From the NCBI RefSeq assembly GCF_001571085.1, contig NZ_BCTC01000049.1, positions 1-45,960 on the forward strand: DNA of 45,960 nt, in the 5' to 3' direction. The DNA comes from Azohydromonas lata NBRC 102462. Its GTDB lineage: Bacteria > Pseudomonadota > Gammaproteobacteria > Burkholderiales > Burkholderiaceae_C. Shown one piece after another: positions 32,781 through 39,200 of the stretch (positions within the stretch are counted from its first letter, which is position 1; every line of letters starts with the position of its first letter). The notes beneath the pieces are model-generated. The model saw nothing but the letters and a program-made list of their open reading frames with translations. It was not told the DNA's origin and did not search any database. The position numbers were made by a program, and so were the translations under genes.

Positions 32781-32799
32781 GTGTTGAACGGTTCAACAC
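32781..32799. promoter_or_regulatory. parS-like site 4
   Basis: GTGTTGAACGGTTCAACAC, identical to site 2; 68 bp from site 3. Confidence 0.85.
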
Positions 32800-32895
32800 G
32801 CACCGGGCTGCCGGCTCATGAGCGGCTGCAAGGCTTGCCGGCTGCTGCTGCATCGCATGAACGCATCCACACAACACAACTTGGGCTGGCCACAA

Positions 32896-32914
32896 GTGTT
32901 GAACGGTTCAACAC
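32896..32914. promoter_or_regulatory. parS-like site 5
   Basis: GTGTTGAACGGTTCAACAC, identical to site 2; 115 bp from site 4. Confidence 0.85.
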
Positions 32915-32995
32915 CCCTGAGCATCCATCACCAGCCCGCGTGGCCAGGGCCTGAGAGGCCGCTGGCTTGACTGGACTGGGCGACAGCCTTCGTGG

Positions 32996-33030
32996 AGGGC
33001 AGGGCAGGGCAGGGCAGGGCAGGGCAGGGA
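32996..33030 (+). repeat. AGGGC pentanucleotide tandem repeat
   Basis: Six copies of AGGGC plus one AGGGA. A simple repeat of this kind can change length by slippage; it lies between parS-like sites 5 and 6. Confidence 0.9.
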
Positions 33031-33046
33031 AGACGTCGGCAGCCCT

Positions 33047-33063
33047 CCCGAAAACCCTCACAT
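33047..33063 (+). repeat. Outlying iteron copy
   Basis: CCCGAAAACCCTCACAT matches the iteron motif of the origin but is 3 kb away, beyond parB. Such distant iterons often titrate or handcuff the initiator and limit copy number. Confidence 0.7.
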
Positions 33064-33237
33064 GGATCCTCCGGCTTGAATGCCCGCGCGCCACGGGCAT
33101 GGAAGCGACGCGGCAACGGCCGGCGCCATGAAGGGCTGAGAACCTGCGCCCACTTCCCAGCAACGACGCGGGCCTCGACCAAGGCCTCAGGCACGACGGC
33201 GGGCGACACGGTAGAGCGCCGCCATACGCAGGCCAGG

Positions 33238-33255
33238 GTGTTGAACGGTTCAACA
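33238..33255. promoter_or_regulatory. parS-like site 6
   Basis: GTGTTGAACGGTTCAACA, 18 of the 19 palindrome positions, near the 3' end of the recombinase gene. Confidence 0.8.
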
Positions 33256-33284
33256 AGCCTATGCAGGATTTCCGTCAAGCGCTT

Positions 33285-33301
33285 CCCGAAAATCCTCACA
33301 C
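33285..33301 (+). repeat. Second outlying iteron copy
   Basis: CCCGAAAATCCTCACAC, nearly the same as the iteron at 29890; 18 bp from the recombinase stop. Confidence 0.7.
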
Positions 33302-33318
33302 GGCTGTTAAACCACCCA

Positions 33319-35484
33319 TCAGCCCGTCCCGCGGCGCCTCACCTTGGCCAGCTCCCGCACCATGAACTGTTGCTCCGGCCGGGTGTAGAGCGATGTGGTC
33401 TTCAAATCCGCATGCCCCATGGCGCCCATGAGCGCCACTGGAAGCACGCCATCGGCCGCTGCGTTGTTGGCGAAGAAATGGCGCAGCCAATGCGTGGAGG
33501 CGGCGTTGAACGCCGTGCCGTCCAGTGCAGGTTCGGCCTCGTGCGCGTGCTCGCCGGCGTGGCGCAGCAGCCGCTTCAAGGACTGGTAGAGGGCGGACGG
33601 CTCCAGTGCGCCCCAGCGGTCGGCCTGGCGGCTGGCGTCCAGCACGGGCACGCCCGCGTCGTCCAGGCGCCAGCGCGGCACGGCAGGGCGCAGGGCGCCT
33701 ATGAGAGGGCGGAGAGGGCGTTCGGCCATGCCGTCCTGGCCCGCCGTGGGGTCCCCAGCGATGGCGGCAGACCCGGCCGGCGTGAGCAGCGTGCGCAGCG
33801 GTGCGCCGGGCTCATGGCCTATGCCCGCGGCTTCCATGTCCGCCTGGTGGCGATCAATCAACAGCTTGATGTCGTCGTAGATGGGCACGCTGCGCCGACG
33901 GTGGCCCTTGCCCAGCACGTCCAGCATCCACAGCGCCTGGCCGTCGAACACCTCGCGCCGCAGGCCGGACAGGCGTGCCGTGCACAGCTCGATCAGCCGC
34001 AGCCCCGTGGTGGCGCCCAGCTCCAGCACCAGCCGCAGCCGGCGCAAGCTGCGCGCGCGCGCGGGCTTGGCATCCGATCCCAGGTCGGCCAGGCCGCCAG
34101 CCGCGCCGGCTTCGCCGTACAGGCGTTCCCAGCAGGCCATCAGCCAGCGCCATTGCGCCTCGTCGAAGCTGCGCCGCACGTCTATGCCCGGCCGCGGCAG
34201 TTTCAAATGCGGCGTCACGCCGGCCGCGGCGCTGGCACCCAGATAGCCGGCCTTCATCAGCGCCCCCAGCAGCGAGGCCACGACGGTGAGCGCATGCCGC
34301 TGCGACAGCGGGCTCAAGGGGCCACGGAACGGGCGCCAGTGCTCGCTGTCGCGGCTTTCCTGGCGCGGCTGCAGCCAGTCGCCCGGCGGGTTGGCGACGA
34401 AGGCGCGGTAGGCGTGCAAATCCTCCTCCGTCACCGACGACAGCGGTTTCCTGCGCACACACAGGCACCAGAGGTAGAAGCGCTCAGCCTCGCGCGCGTA
34501 GGAGGCATGCGTGCGCGGCGACATGGCATAGCGGCGCAGCCAGCCCTCTATCGCCTCCAGATCAGTCTGCGCACCCAGCACGTTGGGCGTGGACAGGCGG
34601 AAGGTGCCGCCCCGGCCGTCGAGCTCCGGCGGCACCGCCAGGCGCTCCAAAGGGACGATGCCCAGCCGCCTGTCCTGCACCGTCGCCAAGGCCCGTCCAC
34701 GCGCCAGCGCCAGTTGTTGGGCCGGCTGCAACGCGGTCTCGCGCAGCGGGTGCTCAAGCGCCGCGGCCAGGGGTTGCAGCCACACCAGCAGGCGCCGCGC
34801 GCGTACTTCGCCCAGGCCGCGCACCAGCCGGAACCAGCGCGCGCCGTGCACGTTGGCGAAGTCCACCAGGTCGCGCAGCGTGAGCAGTCCGGCGCTGCGC
34901 AGCGAGGCCGCCAGCGCCGGTGCCAACCACTGCGACAGCGCATCGGCGAGCGCCGGCGGCGCCGACAACGCCGCCGCCAGCCGGTTGAGCGCCGCCAGCC
35001 GTGCGGATCGCGGCAGTGCCAAAGCCGTCGCCAGCGCGGGTTGCGGCAGCGCAGCGGCGTCCAGGCCGAATTCATCTTGATACGCCTGCAGCCATTCGGC
35101 CGGGGTCCGGTCCTGCGCCTCCAGCCCGCTTTCGGTGCAGCACTGGGCCACCCAGTCCTCCAGGCCAGGAAGTGATCCGGTTGCCGGGCCGGGTGCGGGA
35201 TCGGACAGCGCCTCGGCCGCGATGTCCTGCAGGCCGTGAGCGCGGGCCGCTTCGGCCACGTGCCGGCGCAGCCGCCGCAGTTGGGCCGCGAAGTGCCGCT
35301 CGTCGTCCGGCCCACCGGCGAACGCCATGTAACGCTCCCAGGCACTGCGCAAGCCCACGCCTTCGGCCAGCGCGCGCAGAAAGCTGAAGTGGTGCAGCCG
35401 CAGCAATGCATGCGGCGCGGCCACTTCGGCCTTGCTGCCGGGCGGACGGCCGCGGCGTTTGGCTGTGCAACCGTTCGCCGTCAT
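33319..35484 (-). CDS. Large tyrosine recombinase with DUF3701-like N-terminus
   Basis: 721 residues from ATG 35484. The N-terminal 250 residues (GRPPGSKAEV; FSFLRALAEGVGLRSAWERYMAF; LLTLRDLVDFANVHGARWFRLVRGLGEVRARRLLVWLQP) match my memory of the DUF3701 extension found in integrases encoded near origins of Burkholderia and Ralstonia secondary replicons. A core-binding SAM-like domain follows at about 315-430, then the catalytic domain with Arg in GATTGLRLIELC, Lys in GKGHRRRSVPI, HWLRH, and MGHADLKTTSLYTR with the Tyr nucleophile. Likely role: resolving replicon dimers or mediating integration. Located directly beyond the parS cluster. Confidence 0.9.
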   Translation of the reverse strand: MTANGCTAKRRGRPPGSKAEVAAPHALLRLHHFSFLRALAEGVGLRSAWERYMAFAGGPDDERHFAAQLRRLRRHVAEAARAHGLQDIAAEALSDPAPGPATGSLPGLEDWVAQCCTESGLEAQDRTPAEWLQAYQDEFGLDAAALPQPALATALALPRSARLAALNRLAAALSAPPALADALSQWLAPALAASLRSAGLLTLRDLVDFANVHGARWFRLVRGLGEVRARRLLVWLQPLAAALEHPLRETALQPAQQLALARGRALATVQDRRLGIVPLERLAVPPELDGRGGTFRLSTPNVLGAQTDLEAIEGWLRRYAMSPRTHASYAREAERFYLWCLCVRRKPLSSVTEEDLHAYRAFVANPPGDWLQPRQESRDSEHWRPFRGPLSPLSQRHALTVVASLLGALMKAGYLGASAAAGVTPHLKLPRPGIDVRRSFDEAQWRWLMACWERLYGEAGAAGGLADLGSDAKPARARSLRRLRLVLELGATTGLRLIELCTARLSGLRREVFDGQALWMLDVLGKGHRRRSVPIYDDIKLLIDRHQADMEAAGIGHEPGAPLRTLLTPAGSAAIAGDPTAGQDGMAERPLRPLIGALRPAVPRWRLDDAGVPVLDASRQADRWGALEPSALYQSLKRLLRHAGEHAHEAEPALDGTAFNAASTHWLRHFFANNAAADGVLPVALMGAMGHADLKTTSLYTRPEQQFMVRELAKVRRRGTG

Positions 35485-35784
35485 GACGCCACGGTTCCTG
35501 AGCCATCCATACCGTGCTGCGCAAAACAGCCGTCATGCACCAAGGTTTGGCCCGCCAGCATGGCGGGACGGGTCAGCTTCGAGCAAACGTCAAAGCGTTG
35601 ATGGAATTGTTCTTGTACCTGCATAACAAGAATTATCAGGGTATCAATGGAGCGTTGAAAATGATGGCGGTTTCTCACGGGCCTGGGCCACTGAAGGGGC
35701 TCGTCCGTCCGCCTGGTCCGCACCGCTCACGCGCCAAGGCATCAGCCGCAGCCGTGGGCGGGCGCTGCGCCTACCATCGCGGCC
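35485..35784. other. Gap upstream of the recombinase
   Basis: 300 bp with no convincing gene. It is AT-rich at about 35590-35670 and contains the candidate recombination core listed next, plus presumably the recombinase promoter. Confidence 0.5.
35610..35632. other. Candidate recombinase core site
   Basis: Inverted arms TTCTTGT (35610-35616) and ACAAGAA (35626-35632) flank a 9-bp centre, in an AT-rich stretch 126 bp upstream of the recombinase start. Tyrosine recombinases act on paired inverted arms around a 6-8 bp centre, so this is a plausible target; a transcription-factor operator is the alternative. Confidence 0.4.
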
Positions 35785-36147
35785 ATGTCACCCCTGCTGT
35801 CCAAGGCCCTGGCCGAAATCGAACCTTTCATTGCCGAGCGCGGCTGGATCGCGCCGGCGTCCATCGCGCTGGAGGAAGCCGATCACCTCATCGCCGCCAC
35901 CGCGACGGCTTGGCCACCGCCGGCGGTGAACGCCGAGCCGGACGGCGCCATCGCGCTGGAGTGGGAAGCCGGCGAACACGGCTGGCTCAAGCTCAGCGTG
36001 CGTGGACAAGGCGAGGTGGCGCACGAGGCCGTCATCGCCGGCGACGAGTTCGAAAAGGTCGAGTTCTGGACGCCCGCGCCCTCGGCGGACGCGTTGCCCG
36101 CTTGGGCGCATGAGCTGCTGCGCCGCCTGTGGCCGTGCGACGCGTGA
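35785..36147 (+). CDS. Hypothetical protein
   Basis: 120 residues from ATG 35785; no clear ribosome site. Soluble, with an N-terminal helix (LLSKALAEIEPFIAERGW), a middle part with IALEEADHLIAATATAWPPPAV, then a beta-rich part (DGAIALEWEAGEHGWLKLSVRGQGEVAHEAVI) and a helical end. The DGAIALEWE segment recalls small unknown proteins encoded on plasmids and islands, but I cannot name a family. It lies just outside the recombinase and may be the last gene of the replicon module. Confidence 0.6.
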   Translation: MSPLLSKALAEIEPFIAERGWIAPASIALEEADHLIAATATAWPPPAVNAEPDGAIALEWEAGEHGWLKLSVRGQGEVAHEAVIAGDEFEKVEFWTPAPSADALPAWAHELLRRLWPCDA

Positions 36148-36160
36148 AGCGGCCGCCGGC

Positions 36161-36799
36161 TTAAAGCTCGCTCAGGATCTCGTGCGGGCTGGCCCGCGGC
36201 CGCATGGGTTTGCGCTGCGTCACCGTACCCACGCTCACAAAACAAACCGCTTCCTCGCCGGGCTGCAAGGCGAAAAGCTCGCGCAGCCGTGGCGACTGCA
36301 TGGCCTGGCCGCTGGTCAGCCCGGCGCCGAAGCCCATGGCATGTGCCAGCAACAGCAGGTTTTGCAGCGACGCGCCCAAGGACACCATGCGCTCCAGCAC
36401 CGGCATGTCCGGCTGCGCCGAGCCCAGGCGGGCGATGGCCAGCATCAGCAGCGGTGCGCGGTGCGCCTTCTCCCGTGCGGACTCGCGCTGGTCCGCCGTG
36501 GCCTGCGCGTCGCGGTCCAGCAGCGCAGCCTCGAACACGTCGGCCAGCAGCGCGCGCTTCGATGCCGGGATGAGCACGAAACGCCAGGGCCGCAGCTCGC
36601 CATGGTCCGGCGCCGCGGCCGCAGCCTGCATCAGCCGATGCAACTGCTGCACATCCGGGCCCGGCGCCACCAGGCGCTTGGGCAGCACGTTCTGGCGCGA
36701 GGCGATCAGCGCCTGGGCCAGCGCCGCAACGTCGTCCTCGGCGCCGACGACAGCAACAGCGTTGGAATGCGGGAGCGAAGGCGGGGTCGGCAACGTCAT
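36161..36799 (-). CDS. Nitroreductase-family flavoprotein
   Basis: 212 residues from ATG 36799; a longer frame to 36949 runs through a terminator and is not accepted. Nitroreductase pattern: ALIASRQNVLPKRLVAPGPD near the N-terminus (the Arg would contact FMN phosphate), MQAAAAAPDHGELRPWRFVLI, then GASLQNLLLLAHAMGFGAGLTSG and EAVCFVSVGTV. The short PDHGELRPW form resembles YdjA-type nitroreductases. It would use FMN and NAD(P)H; substrate unknown. Confidence 0.88.
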   Translation of the reverse strand: MTLPTPPSLPHSNAVAVVGAEDDVAALAQALIASRQNVLPKRLVAPGPDVQQLHRLMQAAAAAPDHGELRPWRFVLIPASKRALLADVFEAALLDRDAQATADQRESAREKAHRAPLLMLAIARLGSAQPDMPVLERMVSLGASLQNLLLLAHAMGFGAGLTSGQAMQSPRLRELFALQPGEEAVCFVSVGTVTQRKPMRPRASPHEILSEL

Positions 36800-37211
36800 G
36801 GCGGGTACAGCGGCGGCGAAATACTTCTGCGGGCCAGAGCCCGGGGGCGCCGGCATTGTCCTGCATAGCTTCGGTCCGCTCCCGTCCCGGACAGCCACGC
36901 ACAGACCTCCAAACGGCACCCAAAAAAAATGCCCGCGGGACGGTTCCATGAACTGTCCAACGGGCTCGGGGAAAACGTGAAGAACCGGTAATCCTTACAA
37001 AACCCTGCCGGTCACGCTTGCAAAAGCAAACATCATCGACAGGGTTGGATATTCCGTATGGTGAAATCTGGGCTTGTCTGACAGAAAGCTGACAAGCGCG
37101 TCCCTCTCATGTCGGCTTGGCCGGTGTTCTTCTTGTCATCCAGGGAGGGGCCATTTCAGCCGGTCCTGGACGCTTTGGAGCCCGTCAAAGCGGGCTCGGC
37201 CAATCGCCTGA
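36800..37211. other. Intergenic region with terminator
   Basis: No supported gene. It holds the leftward terminator at 36922-36965, and a stem-loop (GAGCCCG-6-CGGGCTC, about 37178-37197) close to the end of the lipoprotein gene. The stretch 36967-37177 is less GC-rich than the flanks and would be the 3' UTR of the lipoprotein transcript; a small RNA there cannot be excluded. Confidence 0.5.
36922..36965 (-). terminator. Rho-independent terminator, leftward
   Basis: Read on the minus strand, GCCCG..GGACAGTTC pairs with GAACCGTCC..CGGGC (one mismatch and a 2 x 2 internal loop) and is followed by eight T. This is the strongest intrinsic terminator in the window. It would stop transcripts of the lipoprotein gene before the nitroreductase. 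Confidence 0.8.
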
Positions 37212-38627
37212 TTAAGGCAGGCGCGCAGCGCAGTTGCCGAATTTGGACGGGCAGGCTGCGCTCAGGCCGCCGGCACCGCCATCGGGGAATGCTTCACCCT
37301 TGAACATGCTCAGCACGTCCTGCCAGGGATTGTGGCGGTCGGTATAGCGATACCAGAACATGTAGTTGGCATACAGCTTGTCGCGGGCGAAGCGGTAAAT
37401 ATCGCGCACGTCCACCTGGGTGTAAGGACCGCCATGGCGCACGGCGTTATAGCAATCCGACTCCACCTTCATGCCGATGGGCACAATACCCTTGGCTTCA
37501 GGATTGAAGCGGTAGGCGGATTTGTTGAGGTCCGGGTCGTTGATGAAAACGTCGGGGCCGCCCATGCCCACGCCCTTGTCCTTCATATTGGCAAACAGCG
37601 GCGGTACCAGGTTGGACGGGTAATTGATGAATTGAATCACCACGCTGTTGGGAAAAGCCTGGCGCGCGGCGGTATCCACCTTGGCGAGGTTGGCGAAGAA
37701 TTTCTCCTTCTGCGCGTCGCTCATGGGGCGGACCAATTGGCCAAAGGCAGTTTCGTTGAAGGTGATGCCTTCAAAGCTGTTGTCGTTGTTGTAGCGGCGG
37801 CCCAGCGCCTGGACCAGCGCGATCAGGCGGTCGCGCACCTCGTCGTCGTACAGCGCCGCGTTCTCGCCAAAGGTGCCGATGATGGTGCCGATGCGGAAGG
37901 CGCCACCGCTGTACTGGTCGGTGCGCATGTAGTTGGGGATGGCCGCATCACCGTTGAACGTCTTGGTGCCCAGCGTCAGGAACAAGCGCTTGCCCTTGGC
38001 CTTGGCCTTGGTCAGGTAGCGGTCGACGCGGGAGAAGTCGTACTCACCCTTGCCCTTTTCCAACTGGCTCCAGTTGGCACGCACCATGATGCCCTTCACG
38101 AAAGGCATGCTCGCGGTTTCACGCAGGCCGGCATCGATCATGAAATCGCTGGCCTTGGAGCCATATTCGACGTAGTGGCCGGGGTTCCATTTGACGGTGG
38201 AGGCGGCGGCGTAATCGGCGGAAGCCAAATACGAGCCGTCGCTGTATTGCTGGCGCACAAAGGTCAGCGGGTCGAGCTCAGGCAACTGGGCAAAATCATC
38301 GGCGCCATAACGGATGGAGGAATCCTCCGTGTCCGTTTCAGCCGCGGAAATGGAGGCCGAGACGGTGCTCGATTCCGCGGTGGACGTTGAAGTGGAAGCC
38401 GTGGAGGTGCTGGCGGAAATCGCCGACGCCGTCAGGCTGGATGAAGCGAACAATTCCTTGGCCGCTTCAGTCGCTTGTTGGGTGCCGGAATTTGCCGCGA
38501 CGGCCGAAACCGATTCGGTTTGGGCGGCATTTTCCTGTTGGAGGTCACTGCCTCCACCGCATGCGCCTAGAAAAGCGGAGCATGCAAGCGCAATGGCCAA
38601 AAGTTGCCTTTGGGTCATGATATTCAT
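37212..38627 (-). CDS. Lipoprotein with clan GH-A glycosidase-like domain
   Basis: 471 residues from ATG 38627 (ATG 38618 is also possible). A lipobox (FLGACGGGSD) near residue 23 is followed by a Ser/Thr-rich linker of about 60 residues, then a domain of about 350 residues resembling a TIM-barrel glycosidase: KWNPGHYVEY, VKGIMVRANWSQLEKGKGEYDFSRVDRYLTKAKAKGKRLFLTLG, FEGITFNETAFGQL with an Asn-Glu pair (acid/base position of clan A), and PIGMKVESDCYN with a second Glu (possible nucleophile). It ends with a Cys-bearing tail. Codon use is less GC-biased than its neighbours, a hint of transfer. Probably surface-exposed; substrate unknown. Confidence 0.7.
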   Translation of the reverse strand: MNIMTQRQLLAIALACSAFLGACGGGSDLQQENAAQTESVSAVAANSGTQQATEAAKELFASSSLTASAISASTSTASTSTSTAESSTVSASISAAETDTEDSSIRYGADDFAQLPELDPLTFVRQQYSDGSYLASADYAAASTVKWNPGHYVEYGSKASDFMIDAGLRETASMPFVKGIMVRANWSQLEKGKGEYDFSRVDRYLTKAKAKGKRLFLTLGTKTFNGDAAIPNYMRTDQYSGGAFRIGTIIGTFGENAALYDDEVRDRLIALVQALGRRYNNDNSFEGITFNETAFGQLVRPMSDAQKEKFFANLAKVDTAARQAFPNSVVIQFINYPSNLVPPLFANMKDKGVGMGGPDVFINDPDLNKSAYRFNPEAKGIVPIGMKVESDCYNAVRHGGPYTQVDVRDIYRFARDKLYANYMFWYRYTDRHNPWQDVLSMFKGEAFPDGGAGGLSAACPSKFGNCAARLP

Positions 38628-38759
38628 TCGAGTAGTCAACAGCACGCCACGGAAAACATGCACAGGGCATGTATTTCCGGGCCTCGGCGAAGAGTTACTG
38701 AGGCGTGGCGCTTGGGCACGCCTCGTCACTCAGGGTCGTCATGGATTGCGTTGCACGTC

Positions 38760-38781
38760 TGTTCGTGCCGCGGAACGAACA
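38760..38781. promoter_or_regulatory. Inverted repeat, possible operator
   Basis: TGTTCGT and ACGAACA arms around 8 bp, 133 bp upstream of the lipoprotein start. Size and symmetry fit a dimeric repressor or activator site. Confidence 0.5.
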
Positions 38782-38871
38782 ATGCCACGACATGCTTTGG
38801 CACGCGTTACGGCATCTTTGGAGGCGTAAGTGGATGCAGTTAAGCCCCGGCAGCGATGCTGACGGGGCATT

Positions 38872-38887
38872 TGTGACGAAGGTCACA
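38872..38887. promoter_or_regulatory. CRP/FNR-type binding site
   Basis: TGTGA-CGAAGG-TCACA is a perfect match to the TGTGA-N6-TCACA half-site pair of CRP-like regulators. It lies 245 bp upstream of the lipoprotein start codon. The distance leaves room for a long leader or additional sites. Confidence 0.6.
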
Positions 38888-39097
38888 CAGGCAACCGTTG
38901 TGCCCGCCCCGGTTTGGAAGCTCTCTGTTGCGCCCGTTGCTGCAGGTGGGGACTTGAGACGGGGCGTGCTTCCAGATGACGAAACAACGGGTTTGAAAGG
39001 CCTTTTTTCGGCCCATGCGCGCGCAACCGCTGTAACGCCTGCATGGCCCGTTCAGTTGACCAAAGACGGAGCCGGCGTCACATCCCATAACGAAGAA

Positions 39098-39112
39098 GCC
39101 GCCTTTTGCGGC
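39098..39112 (-). terminator. Weak terminator after the formate dehydrogenase genes
   Basis: On the minus strand GCCGC-5-GCGGC is followed by TTCTTC. The stem is short but GC-rich, and it sits 90 bp beyond the fdhA stop. Confidence 0.4.
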
Positions 39113-39200
39113 ACGCCAGAGGCCCTTGCAGGCTCCTGCGCGCCGCCCAAGGCGGCTCAAACAGCACCAAAGGGCCTGCGCCCCGGCGCTTTTTGCATCG

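Larger units (their letters stand above)
32596..33318. other. Non-coding centromere region downstream of parB
   Basis: 723 bp without a supported gene. It contains five parS-like palindromes, two iterons and a pentanucleotide repeat, each listed separately. Together they indicate a centromere and incompatibility region between parB and the recombinase gene. Confidence 0.8.
38628..39200. other. Long upstream region of the lipoprotein gene
   Basis: 573 bp with lower GC than average and no convincing gene. It contains the inverted repeat at 38760-38781, the CRP-type palindrome at 38872-38887 and a weak leftward terminator near 39098. It probably carries the regulated promoter of the lipoprotein gene. 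Confidence 0.6.
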
